In this document: in pieces, positions 33,675 through 44,822 of the stretch | How the letters are laid out: each line of letters begins with the position of its first letter | How positions within the stretch are numbered: the first letter of the stretch is position 1 | Notes under the pieces: model-generated | Told to the model about the DNA's origin: nothing | Databases searched by the model: none | The model's input: the letters and a program-made list of their open reading frames with translations, nothing else | Translations under genes and position numbers: made by a program | Assembly: GCA_036940085.1 (NCBI GenBank) | Contig: JALLBK010000093.1 | Location: 1-49,680, forward strand | Origin: Discostella pseudostelligera | Lineage: Eukaryota > Bacillariophyta > Thalassiosirophyceae > Thalassiosirales > Thalassiosiraceae | Length of the DNA stretch: 49,680 nt | Direction: 5' to 3'

Positions 33675-34114
33675 TTGTTTCGTAGCAAATAATAATAGAA
33701 CAGTGTGGTTAGCTCAAGTATATACTCGTGCTTAGATTGATGGTGGCAGCGTGAGAAGAGGAACGTCCGGTATGGTAGGGAGGGGCGGCGCTCATGGTCG
33801 ATGGCGAGTGTCGAGTGACGAGTGTGTTTGTTGATGATGTGGAGCTGAGGTTCCCGCCAAAATTTTCAGCCGTCTTGCGTCGCAACTCGCCGCGAATGTC
33901 TTACACGTGGCACTGATTCAACTCATGATCCTTACACGTGGCAAAGAATTGCGGGAGGCAGACGACTCGACTCCTTTATTTACACGTGGCAATTTTGTTG
34001 GCGGGAAAATGATTTGCTATTGACTCGATCTTAAAAGATCCAACCTCGAACGCCGCACTCGCTCCGCACGCACTCCGCACTCGTTTTCAAGCAATAGCAA
34101 TATTCAACTCGACC
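33675..34114. promoter_or_regulatory. Divergent promoter with three G-boxes and two E2F-like sites
   Basis: This 440-bp spacer separates the TPR gene and the syntaxin gene. Three copies of TTACACGTGGCA-type elements lie at 33901-33912, 33932-33943 and 33980-33991. They are flanked by TTCCCGCCAAAA at 33851-33862 and TTGGCGGGAAAAT at 33998-34010, two opposed E2F-like sites. The symmetrical bracket of G-boxes by E2F-like motifs suggests one shared control region. Confidence 0.5.
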
Positions 34115-35346
34115 ATGGCGTCCAGAGACTTGACTTCCGCGTTCCTCGAACGCCGCACCGTGGCCAATCGCCGGCGTAGATCAGCTGCTGGAGGGGGGCA
34201 CTCCCCTAAGGTGATGCCGTTTGGTAGGTAACATGAATTTTATTCATCACAGTTCGCATTGCGTGGCTTTCGTCGGTGTGCTACGAAAAATTTTGTATCG
34301 ATGAAGAGGGTTGGCTTCGTATGGGAATACAATGCTTGAATCGTCTACTAACGGTCTACTCACTCATCATTTTCTCTAAAATCATCATCCCAAAGGCATT
34401 TCACAGATGAAACATGGCGTCATTGACGACGAAGATCTATTAATGGAGGTACGAAAATTATTTGTATTGAACAGGCTATGTTAACTATTATCCGCAACTC
34501 AAACTTTCGTTGAATGCCCCCCCTGCTTTTCATTTTAATTAGGATGGGAATTCTCTCAACAACAACATCTATGCCTCCACCCTCCCTCCCTCTTGGGTCA
34601 ATGATGTCGATGCAGTAAATGCCACCGTGGGGGATATTCAGCGTCTCATGGTAGAATTGGCCTCCATGCATGCCTCCCGCATTGGCACAGTATTCGGGAG
34701 AGATTTAGACAATATGGAAAGACAAATAGAACGAAAGACGACAGAGGTTACCACTCTATTTCGCAAGGCAGAACGCTATCTTCAAAAAGTGGGCACGTCG
34801 ACACGACAAGCCGGTGGGGAAGAATCGATTGTGGGGGCCAACGTTCAGCGCAGTTTGGCAATGCAGCTGCAGACATTATCGTCAGAATTTCGGCAAAAAC
34901 AACGCAAGTATTTGGCAGATGTGAAAGCACAAAAATCGGGGGGGCTTGTGGAGAGCGAGGCACGGTTTGGAATTAACCTCGAAGACGATGGAACACTTCA
35001 GATGAATGAATACAATAATTTCGGTGCGTCTACGCAATTATCGGTGGTAGACGATCTGCAATCAGAAATCCAATCTCGCGATAAGGAAATTTCCCAAATC
35101 GCAAAGAGTATTGAGGAGTTGGGTTCCATCTTCAAAGAGCTGGCGGTATTGGTGATTGATCAGGGTACCATACTCGATAGAATTGATTACAATATGGAGG
35201 CAGTCGTCGAGCATACCAAAACGGGTATTCAACAATTAGAGAGAGCAGAGAAGAGCCAAAAGAGCGCGAGGCCAATGAAATGTATAATTTGCCTCCTCTG
35301 TACGATCATGGTTCTGCTATTGATCCTCGTCATGAAGCATCGTTGA
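34115..35346 (+). CDS. Syntaxin-16/Tlg2-type Qa-SNARE
   Basis: Three exons, 34115-34223, 34396-34448 and 34543-35346, fit in phase to give 321 residues. The start MASRDLTSAFLERRTVANR matches the short N-terminal peptide of Tlg2/syntaxin-16, which binds Sec1/Munc18 proteins. A helical Habc region follows (GDIQRLMVELASMHASRI), then the SNARE helix. The SNARE segment FKELAVLVIDQGTILDRIDY contains the zero-layer glutamine at about Q261. A C-terminal membrane anchor (CIICLLCTIMVLLLILVM) leaves only three residues in the lumen. This family acts in fusion of endosome-derived vesicles with the trans-Golgi network. The assignment is firm at the family level; compartment is inferred from family knowledge. 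Confidence 0.85.
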
Positions 35347-35494
35347 CGATGATATGATTGTAATGAAAAAGCATCCCATGCAGCAGGGTGTTATTGGAGC
35401 AAGTGTAAAAATCGATTTGATTCTAATTTATGGTAGAGAGAACGGTAGTTGTTCAAAATTGTTATCATCATACCTATGATTATCAAAGATAGTA

Positions 35495-36964
35495 TTACAG
35501 TCCACTAACTTCCTCCAAACCCAGCGATAGATTCAAGTTCTGCACAGCTGCCCCGCTTGCGCCCTTCCCCAAATTATCAAGCCTCGCACACAATACCATC
35601 CTCTCCTCCTTATCATTATTGAACACAAACAATTCAAGATTGTTGGTATTTGCCAAGGTATCGGGACGCAAAAATGCTCCCCGTTCCAACAATCCCGCCT
35701 CCTTGGCACCACTCTCCCCCAAAGGCATTACTTTTACAAAGGTAGAATCGGCATAATGTTTCAAGAGGACATCGTGAACCTCTTGACCCGTGGTGTTTTC
35801 TTTGAGTAAGGAGTAGTGAAGGGGGACAGATACTACCATACCCTGAGCAAAGGTGGCTACTGCTGGCTGGAAGATTGGAAGTTTGTTTAATCCGGTATAT
35901 TTGGCCATTTCGGGGAGATGCTTGTGATTCTTTTCATGATGAATTGGTGATGAACATAAGGACGAACAGGAGCGAATCATATTGTGTCAGTGTACATGGG
36001 AGGTAACAACCTTCGAAACAGGATCAAAGCAAATCAAACCCCTATTTGCTTCTCACCATCGAGTAACCATACGCTCCCCACGGTTCGTGATCATCACTCT
36101 CATAAATCTCAATCAAACCCTTTCCTCCACCAGAATATCCGGAAATTGCATTCACAGTCAACGGAGCATCGGGAGGGATTATCCCAGCATTTACCAGTGG
36201 TCGGATCAAGGCAATGAAGCCAGTGGGATAGCAGCCAGGGTTGGAAATGCGTTTGCTTGATTGAATCGCTTCCTTTTGGGATTTGGAAAGTTCTTTTGAT
36301 CGGATGAATTGGTGAATGCAATATATGATTATATGGAAAATATGAAATCAAGATATGATACTGCAAATTCATAATTCATCAATCGTACCAGGGAAGCCAT
36401 AAGTCCAATTATCATCGACGCGAAATGCAGTAGAGGCATCAATGACAACCGTCCGATCATTGTCCACCATCGATGCCGCCTCTTTGGATGCATCATCTGG
36501 TAAGCCTATTTTTGTTGATGAAATAATATGCGTCAATGAATCAGAGACATGCATAGGTATGTCGAGTGATGATAATTCACAACAAATAAAACAACGACGA
36601 CATTCGATTCATCGTCAATTAACCATCATCACTCACACAAAATGACGCAATCGGCCTCATTAATCAATCGTTTCCTCTCATTCACATCCTTCCTTTTATC
36701 ATCGGCAATACTAATGATTTCCAAGTCCTCTCTACCAGCTAAGCGATCGCGAACTTGTAGACCCGTCGTGCCGGCTTCACCGTCAATGAAGATCTTTTTC
36801 TTCGTCGCGAAAAGTGCCGATGACGACGACGGGTAGGCGACGACACCAACCACCGAGTTTTCGGTTCGGGAGAAGATGGAGGAGGGGCTAAAGGCATTGC
36901 CGCCTTGTGGAGATGTCGATGCTAGGGCCAGGAAGAGGGATAGGGCGGACGATTTGGTCATCAT
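35495..36964 (-). CDS. argC: N-acetyl-gamma-glutamyl-phosphate reductase, plastid-targeted
   Basis: Four exons, 36637-36964, 36389-36505, 36057-36292 and 35495-35929, fit in phase to give 371 residues. ArgC reduces N-acetylglutamyl phosphate to the semialdehyde with NADPH, the third step toward ornithine and arginine. Visible landmarks are [18 protein letters not shown] (Rossmann loop), [13 protein letters not shown] across the first join, [16 protein letters not shown] across the second, the nucleophile in [10 protein letters not shown] (C169), SGYSGGGKG, and NHKHLPEM across the last. The length and '[11 protein letters not shown]' form fit the short type 2 ArgC. The leader [27 protein letters not shown] (quoted in two parts: hydrophobic core, then GGNAFSP) carries the plastid-entry motif and favours the start at 36964 over the in-frame ATG at 37102. 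It is divergent from the acyltransferase-lipocalin gene. Confidence 0.9.
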
Positions 36965-37279
36965 GGTTGGGTTGGATGTTGATGATGGAGAAAAAAGTGC
37001 CGAGATCTTGCGTTGGATTTTTGGATTGGGCAGCTGGTCCGACGGCGGAAAGGCACATCCTTTACGACGGTGTGCCTCTAAGTGTGACGTGTCAACCGAC
37101 ATTTGCCGTCGTCGATGGTGACGTTGCTGCTCTTAAGTATGATGTCATCTTCTCCTGACTCTTCAATTCTTAGCGGGAACATTCGCGCAAAATATGGTAC
37201 TAAATCCTATGTATCGGCAATCGTATCGACGCACGCCCCATAGTAGGTTGGAAGTGGAAGTGAATAAAAGTGAATAACC
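36965..37279. promoter_or_regulatory. Divergent promoter between two plastid-protein genes
   Basis: This 315-bp spacer separates argC and the acyltransferase-lipocalin gene. It contains TAGCGGGAACATTCGCGCAA at 37171-37190, where GCGGGAA and TTCGCGC are both E2F-like half motifs. No gene is seen. Confidence 0.35.
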
Positions 37280-40200
37280 ATGGCGCATTGCCGACAGCAA
37301 TTAGGAATGATGGAGAACACTGCTACCAGATCCACTCGTCGTCGTCATTCATTGGGTCTGTGCGTTCTACTTGCTGGTAGCATTCATGTCGCGGCCTTCA
37401 CGACACCGCAGCCAAATATCATACGGTGGTCGTCGTCACCATCGTCAATCTACACCGCAGCCAACAATGGCAATGGTTTGTTCTCTACTGCCAGCAATAC
37501 CATCACAGAAAATGCAGAAGACTCCACAACAACTACGAGCATTGACACCAACAATGGCTACACACGCAACGCAGCTGCATCATCCACCGACCAACGCAGA
37601 TCACTTGGCTCCCAAGAACTACTCATGCTACCACGTCAATATCGCCCCAAACTCGACAAGGGCGAAGCATACTTCCCCAGCATGTCGCATGTACAGGTCA
37701 CTACCCTCTCAGGAACACCGTCACTTGATGCACTCTCCCAAGCAATTGAATTAGCCATGGATACTCATCCATTATTACGTTGTTTTGTCGAAGGAGATGG
37801 GGAACCATCGGAACGTATTGACTTATTCCAAATGGTACGCAAGGGCGAGCCTAATCCATGTACATTTGTGGCACCCGACAAGAAGACATTTACGAGTAAA
37901 GATGTGTTGCATGTAGTGGAAGTGAATGGATCAGATATTGATGCATTGGAGAAAAGTTGGAAGGCGAATTTTGTGCATGATTTGGATGATGGTTCATGGT
38001 ATGCAAAGTCTAGTAGTGGCCCTCTGTGGAAATTGACGTTGCATCGTTTGACAGGTGATGGCGGTAGTACGGATGGGAAGAGTAGCAAATTACCATGTGC
38101 CCTCGTCTTTTCGTCAAATCATGCCATTTCTGATCAGAGCAGTGTAAATGTACTCATGGATCAAATACTAGCAGATATCGTCTCTATCGAGAATGATGGA
38201 CGTGTTTCAAATATGGCTGTGGCGCAAGAGTTGCCAATGGCATTGGAAGATTCCGTTTTGGGTAAAAACAGTCGATGGTCTGACATACAAACGAGTGGTA
38301 TATCATCTGGAACAATTAAATATGTAGCGGACAAGGCGGCGGAGGGGTTTCGCAATCCTGTCATCTTGCCTGATTCCTTCACAAAGGCTGGAGGAGGCGA
38401 TAGCATCGGTGGGGCAGTATCAACCATTATGGGTAAAAGTGCTGGTGGAGAGAGTGATATGGTTTCGGAGCGGAGAACAGTGTTGCAAACGCGCAGCCTT
38501 TCCGTGGAAGCTACGTCGGCTCTATTGGAGGCATGTCGTGCTAATGGAGTTTCCATATCTAATGCACTCATCGCGGCAATGGCATTGACAGCGACTGACT
38601 TCATCGATAGTGGGGATGTCAAGAAGGGAAAGAAAAGAAATTACAAAGTGTTGCAATCATTAGATATGAGACGGTTTGGTGCGCAACTTGATAAGTGCGA
38701 GACTGGTAAGAGTGGTCTAAAATCCCATATCGTGGCTTTATTTAACTTGCAATGTTTGTGATTTAATTCTCCCACTGTATCTCTCTCTCTCTCTCTCTGC
38801 ATAGTCGCATGCATGGCGGGCTCCAATGATCTCATGCTAGGCCCGTTGCCTGATCGCTCTGGTGAATCGATTAGAACAACTCCCGATTCCAGCGAAAGAC
38901 AAAAGTTATTTTGGGATTTGGCAAAAGAAGGTCGAGACGGAACAAATCGATTTGTAGAATCCGATGGCCCATTGCATGCAGTACGAGTCTTCGACTTTGC
39001 AATGACGATCAGCGATATGAACAATCTTATTGACTTGACAGCCAAAAGTAAGGACTCTTTAGGGCGTGCGTATGGTGCAGGTGTTACAAACAATGGCGTG
39101 TATGAAAGGCAAAAGGCTGTTAGGAGGGAAAATGACAAGGAACGCGGAAACATTCAACCAAAGCACGGACAATATGAAATCCAAGATGTTTTCTTCGGAA
39201 CCGCCCATTCTCGTTCTGGATGTCTCTATCAAGTTTCAACAATCACCGTTAATGGATCCATGAAGTTAACGTTCCATCCTGCATCACCAATTGTGAGCGA
39301 AGAAACGAATGCTGAATTTGCAGATGCATTTGTAGATTTGGTGGAGAAGGTTGCAAAGAATTCTTCAAGGAATTTCCTCTCCAACTTGAACATTCCAACT
39401 AATTTGCTAACTCCTGCTGCGGCTGCATTTGGTGCTGGTGGGGTTGCAATCCATGCCGGGGCATGGTCTGAGTTCTTATCGAATCTCGTCATCATGAAAG
39501 ATAATGTTCAGGTACGCAATCCATATTGTCATATGATCAGACCAACGCTCATTGAAGCTATCTTACCACATTGAGAACGTGTGTCTCTTCGCGTATAGAA
39601 TCCCCAAGATTTTTGGGATGCATTCAACTTTTGGGTGTTCTTTGCCGTTGGTCATCCCTTGTTGCAACCAATTTTGTGGATCAGTGATGTGCTTCATGGT
39701 AGCCCTGGGCCCATTGCTTTTGACCTTGTGCCGGTGTCGTTTCTTGTGGCCAACATTGTGTTTATTGGAGCAGCCGTATTGTCCAAGGAATTCCGAGGTG
39801 CTTTGAATGTAGCAGCACTTTCAGCCTTCCTTACTTACGTCGGCGCCGGTCTTGATGGGCAGGCGGGGATGGGGGATTACAATCTTCAGCTCAATGACAG
39901 GTGAGAGTGGTGTTGTAGTTAAAGTCAGTTTGCTTCTAGGACGCATCTCTCAACCTCAACCTTCGTTATAGTTATCAAGGGCAAGTTGTCAAGGGGTGTC
40001 CGGCGTATGATGATGTTCGCCAGCCAAGCATGGATGGTTTCGACTTGGAGAAGTACCAAGGGAAATGGTATGAAACGAAATTCCACGATTGGACTCAGTT
40101 CAAGGAGGTATACGATACCTCCCTGGATATCAAGTTGACGTCAGATAAGAAGGGCTGGATTGATGACTTTGGAGTCAAGGGTCCGGCGCCTGACTCTGCC

Positions 40201-40662
40201 AAACTATCTTGGGACAAGTCACCCGTTGCCAATGGTGCGCATTACTTCATGTTTGGAAGAGTTGATGAAAACGATCCTCCGGGTATTCTTCGTGAGAAGG
40301 GGTTCGGTGTTGAATTTCCGAACTACATTGTGGATGTGAAGAAGGACCCCGAAACTGGCGAGTACACCGAAGCCATCCAGTTTCAATGTTTAGAGCGGGG
40401 CGGTGTGCGTGTATTCGAGGGGATCAACTTCATGAGCAGGAAGCCGGTCATGACCGATGAAGAGATGGGCGCAATGCACCAACGTGCCAAAAGTGCAGGT
40501 ATGTATCCTTACGGGGCTTCTGAGGAGCAAATGCACACGGTAGCCAGAAGAGGAGAGAACGATCCAATAATTGATAATAGTTGGCAACAAATGTGGCATT
40601 CGATCGGTGTTGACAAACTCCTTGAGCTTTTGGCCGAGTCTATTGAAGATGGAGGAAGATAA
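37280..40662 (+). CDS. Plastid-targeted acyltransferase - membrane segment - VDE-type lipocalin fusion
   Basis: Four exons, 37280-38753, 38805-39511, 39599-39900 and 39972-40662, fit in phase to give 1,057 residues. The leader LGLCVLLAGSIHVAAFTTP has the plastid-entry motif. Residues 110-700 look like a CoA-dependent acyltransferase or condensation-type fold: HVQVTTLSG, TAIELAMDTHPLLRCFVE-like N-subdomain, the active-site pattern NHAISDQSS (H281, D285), a C-subdomain with VSISNALIAAMALTA, and CMAGSNDLMLGPLPD. Exon 3 (about residues 728-827) has two or three hydrophobic helices (FWVFFAVGHPLLQPILW, PVSFLVANIVFIGAAVL). Residues 828-1000 form a lipocalin: EKYQGKWYETKFHDW, then MSRKPVMTDEEMGAMHQRAK, resembling violaxanthin de-epoxidase's barrel but without its Cys-rich domain. 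Esterification of a carotenoid or lipid in plastid membranes is a hypothesis. The weak donor GTTTGT ending exon 1 is the least certain join. Confidence 0.7.
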
Positions 40663-40939
40663 TTGCAGGAGGACGAGTCTCCTCGCTCGCTGAAATTCAA
40701 TACCTATGTGTTTGGAATACGAAGTCAAGATTAAGCTAGTTACCTGGTAATGCACTGTTCATTTATGTTCATTTACCTGCGGTTATCCTATTTCCTTTGC
40801 ACGGAGAGATGATCTCCTATCTCCTATGGTAAGGCATTTTTTACGTAAAAACCAAGCTTCAATAATGTGTGTCATGAATGCTGAATACGAATACGAACTT
40901 CTTGGCAACACGGACTACTATGAGCTGAGCACAGTATCA

Positions 40940-43376
40940 TCATGTAAGACTCATCAACTCTCTCATTAGCATCTCATCCTCCTTTCTCACAAAGCGGCCC
41001 TTCACTCGCAATCGACTATCGGCGAAATTCTGATGGATGACGTAGGTGTTGTATTCAATCAGGATGGCGGTGGTAACGTCGAGGGTAACAACGGGAAGAC
41101 AGAAGCGGATTGTTGAAGATTAGTGGAGGGCGTGTAATGATGAAATGTGCACATAAACTGCCATAGCCAATTGCACTGAACTTACCTTGCGGACGTCGTA
41201 CTTCACCTTCTTCACCCAAACACGTTGATTTCTTTTTTCAAGGAAGCGAGAGACCCGCAAATGTCGGCTATCAGGAGAGTAGGCGCCCACCCAACCCTCT
41301 GGACCATTCACATGCAGCAGGCCATAGTCATCGAGACGAACAGAAAGATTGGGGTCACTCATAGACCGAGGGCGTCCGAGACCTGATACGACTTCCTTGG
41401 ATTCTTCCTCGTCGCCACCACCTTCTGCAGAGGAGGCAGCATTGGCCGTGGATATTCCATCCATCATTTCTTTCATCTTTGACTGAGACTTCCTCTCTCG
41501 GGGCTCCTTCTTATCCTTTTTGGTGGTTGCCGGCTCCTTTTTTTCTTTCCTATTGGGTGACAGCTCCTTCTTCTCCTTTTTGGTGGGTGATTGCTCCTTC
41601 TTTTCCTTCCTGGTGGGTGACAGTTTCTTCGTCCCTTCTTTTGTTGCCTTGGGCTTCTCTCCTCCCTGACTCGTCAACTTCGACGCCATCAGCACATCAC
41701 ACTCACTAGAAAATTGGGAATGGCGTCGTTGTTGCTGCACGGCCGCTCCCCCCTTCAGTGGAATGGCATGTTGTGCCGAATTACCCATCATAAGATCCTT
41801 GTCCATCCATCGACCAAACGAAATTTGAGAATCGTCCAAGTGAGCTCCATCGAGCAACATCCCAGGCAATGCAAGGGAGTTGGCTCTCATTCGATGAACA
41901 TCAATATCATCCACTGAATTCCCCCTTGCCTTGCGACGAATCATCGTAGCATACGCACTCGGTACGTTGTTATTGCCCGACGTAACTGAGGTGGTCGTAA
42001 AATCCCCATTGAACTCGAGATCACCGATACCATCATTCATGCTACTACCAAGCCTACCATGACCACCAACACCACTACTACTCTCATGTCCTCCTCCAAG
42101 ATCATCAATACTTCCAAACATCATACCATCATGATCATCCTGACCCTCCACCTCATCATGCACATTCAAAAAGTCCAAATCCAAATCACCCAACAAATCC
42201 ACATCGGTGGGACGGACCAATAGTGCTCCACTCTTGATCATATCTTCCAATGCCGAGACATCTCCCGCCTCGTACTTATCAATTGCTGATTGGACGGTGT
42301 TGTCACCAGCAATGATTAAGTCCTTGAGTATTGCCTTTTGTTCACGACTAATGATGCCTGTGTCCTCTAGGTCGGATGCCGAACGAAGACGGCCAGAGAT
42401 GCTCTTTGTTTGATATGGAGAGAGATTTAATTGGGACAGGATGAGTAAATGAAAGCAAAAACAAAGCAACAAATGAATTGCATTGACTAGATAAAACAAA
42501 ACTTACCCCAGCTCTCATTCTCTTCCCAAAGTGACTATTCTCATACGACGAGCCCATTTGTGTAGGTGGAGTATGAGACATCAACATTGTGCCATGATGA
42601 TTCCTCGCTGCTGGTGGCTGTGGCTGCTGCTGGTGAGAGTGGTGTAGCTGGTACTGATGACGATTGTACAACTCATTTAAGAACTGAGATGCCGACGCAG
42701 TGCTATCCCCCCGTAATCTGGCAGGCAATGTCTGATGGTGCACCATCGGCTGCTGATGCTGTTGTTGCTGTTGCTGTTGCTGCTGACCCTGGCCATACTG
42801 TTGTTGTCCCCATGTGGGAGGATGGTCACCCTGGTCGGTAGATTTGAGATGAGAGTGCGATGGTGCATCCGCTTGAGAATAATTTTGATGATTTTCCGTC
42901 GAGGCAGACGTGTACGTCGAAACTACCGTCGTCGTAGATGCCATTTCTTCCGGTGTTGGATCTCCCAATGGTGTCAACAAGCCACTGAAGCTCAGCCCTC
43001 GTTCATCTCGTCCGGTGATAGTATCCCAGCCAATATCGAATTCTGAACCCAGTGTCAACGAACGCCCGCGGTCGATGATGTCGTCGCTGCTACTGTCGTT
43101 GTTGTTGCTATTGATGCCATGATGTTCAGTACTGCCACCCCCTCCCCAATTACTATTCTCTGCAGATTTTTTTCCCGGGATGTTAATGGGAGGCAAGCCG
43201 GAAACGATTGATTGCGGAAAGGGCATGTGTTGCGTTCGAGTGGGATTGCCACAAGCATCGAGGCCCGGGCCAGGCGGGGGCTGATCGTAGCTCGTTAGGA
43301 CAGCGTCGAGATTCCCCTGTCGAGCCTGCGGTTGTGGCGGCGAGGCCTTCGCCGTGTTCCGCAGTGGTCTCGTCAT
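40940..43376 (-). CDS. CCT-domain transcriptional regulator
   Basis: Exons 42507-43376, 41186-42403 and 40940-41029 join in phase 0 to give 725 residues. The C-terminal CCT domain (CONSTANS, CO-like, TOC1) is completed by the last splice: SRFLEKRNQRVWVKKVKYDV then RK|NFADSRLRVKGRFVRK, at about residues 673-713. CCT domains bind NF-Y partners and DNA, often in light, clock or starch control. The N-terminal two thirds is low complexity, with a Gln run (about 10) and Asn/Ser stretches. Before the CCT is a short charged repeat (SPTRKEKKEQ, SPTKKEKKEL, SPNRKEKKEP, then ATTKKDKKEP) of about 10 residues, four copies. No B-box or receiver domain is seen. The frame stays open upstream of 43376, with in-frame ATGs near 43490 and 43697, so a longer N-terminus is possible. 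Confidence 0.75.
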
Positions 43377-43891
43377 GGTTGATTCAATCAGTCGCCACTG
43401 TTGAAGTGATAGTAATCTACGCCTCAATTGACATGCCGTTCTGCCATTGCCGCTCTCTCTAGAGATACTGCCGTGCCACCTTAGCCACATCATGTTCGGT
43501 GAACGGGTGTGTTGGTGTTGAAGGTAGGCGGGCTCGCTCCTGTCGCATCCAGCTGGTGACGACGCGTAAAAGAGGCAGCCAGCTGATGCCACCTGGCGAG
43601 CGAAGATGCGGGAATATTGATAACGGCGATAGTTTGCATAAATAGGAACAATAATCGCCAAATATGTTGAACCTGAATTCTCGAAATTATGTGGCATTGA
43701 TGAAGTAGTGACACTCCCAGCAGTCTGGCATTCGTCGGAACGAAGCGCGCGCTTTTTTCTCTTTATGTCGAAACTCGAAACAACAAACACAAACAACATC
43801 GAACATCGACATTGACCATGAGCGCCGGTGTCGATACTGCTTGGTAGTAGGCGGCGTGTTTATATCATTCAACCTTAACGATTCGCAAACA
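43377..43891. promoter_or_regulatory. Divergent promoter between the CCT gene and EF-hand gene 1
   Basis: A 515-bp spacer that must drive both neighbours. No strong E2F or G-box element was noticed. The minus-strand frame is open throughout, so part of it could be coding if the CCT gene starts upstream. Confidence 0.3.
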
Positions 43892-44769
43892 ATGGGTGGG
43901 TACGACGAAGAGTCATTAGAATCTTCTTCCACTTCGGAATGCAGTGCAACTGCAACCAATACTGACGGCAGTACGTCGCTTCGCCAGAAGTCGGCAAATG
44001 GAAAGCCGCTTCGTCCCATCGCGGGGAACACATTCATGGAAGTAGTGGCGGGGGTATTCGCGGCGACATCGGTGGCTACATCTGTGGCGGCCATGGTGAT
44101 ACAACCTGCCAATATAATATTTGCAGCTGGCGGACTGTCTTGGTATGTCCACATCTTATGCTTCTGCCGCGAGGCTGTCGTCGTCAACCAATGATTCTCA
44201 TTTATTGTTGTCTTTACCCGTTGTGATAAAGTGCGATTGGCCCCTATGCCTACTGGCAACAAAGAAAACTTACGGATGTAATTGCCCTTCAGGAAACCCA
44301 TAAGGCATTATCTGAGCAAGTGAACCGGTTAGGAAGAGAGAATTTGAGACTACGTGCGACGGTGGATGACCTCTCCCTCACCATCGACCATCTGGAAGAT
44401 GTGGAGCAAGCGTTAGATGTAATCACACAGACGCAGGGACAGAGTATAGAGGCATTTGAAGCACAAGTCAAAGATAACCGTGACATCTTGAGCAAGATGC
44501 AATCGAATCTAAAGGCGAATGTCTTGCAGAACTTATTGCAAGTTGTCATTCGAAGCGACAATGATGATAACTTGACTATTGAGGAACATGAGATCGGTGG
44601 CTTATTAAACAGTATCCGGGGGATAAACGGGGTGGAGGTGAACGAGACTTTATTTAGGGAAGCAATTACCAGATGTGGTGGATCTCTACAATGCGTAATG
44701 GATATTATTCGGAACCTAATGGACGACGACGTACCGAAAGAGAACGAGATTTTTATCATCAAAGATTGA
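43892..44769 (+). CDS. EF-hand coiled-coil membrane protein, copy 1
   Basis: Two exons, 43892-44142 and 44232-44769, joined in phase 2 to give 262 residues. Following a Ser/Thr-rich start, a hydrophobic hairpin (FMEVVAGVFAATSVATSVAAMV and IIFAAGGLSCAIG, cited in parts) would insert in a membrane. Next comes a coiled-coil stretch (ALSEQVNRLGRENLRLRATV) and EQALDVITQTQGQS. A calcium-loop-like DNDDNLTIEEHE (about residues 190-201) has D-x-D-x-N ... E in the EF-hand positions. The protein ends NEIFIIKD. It is paralogous to the gene at 47572. Function is unknown; a calcium-responsive organelle membrane protein is a reasonable guess. It is tail-to-tail with RpiA copy 1, with 53 bp between. Confidence 0.7.
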
Positions 44770-44822
44770 ATCGACAAATTAATTGTTAATTAGATACAAT
44801 ATCGCCAAGCTTGAAACATTAT

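Noticed and set aside
38777..38798. CT microsatellite as a possible repeat element
   Set aside because: It is the polypyrimidine tract of the intron 38754-38804 and needs no separate explanation.
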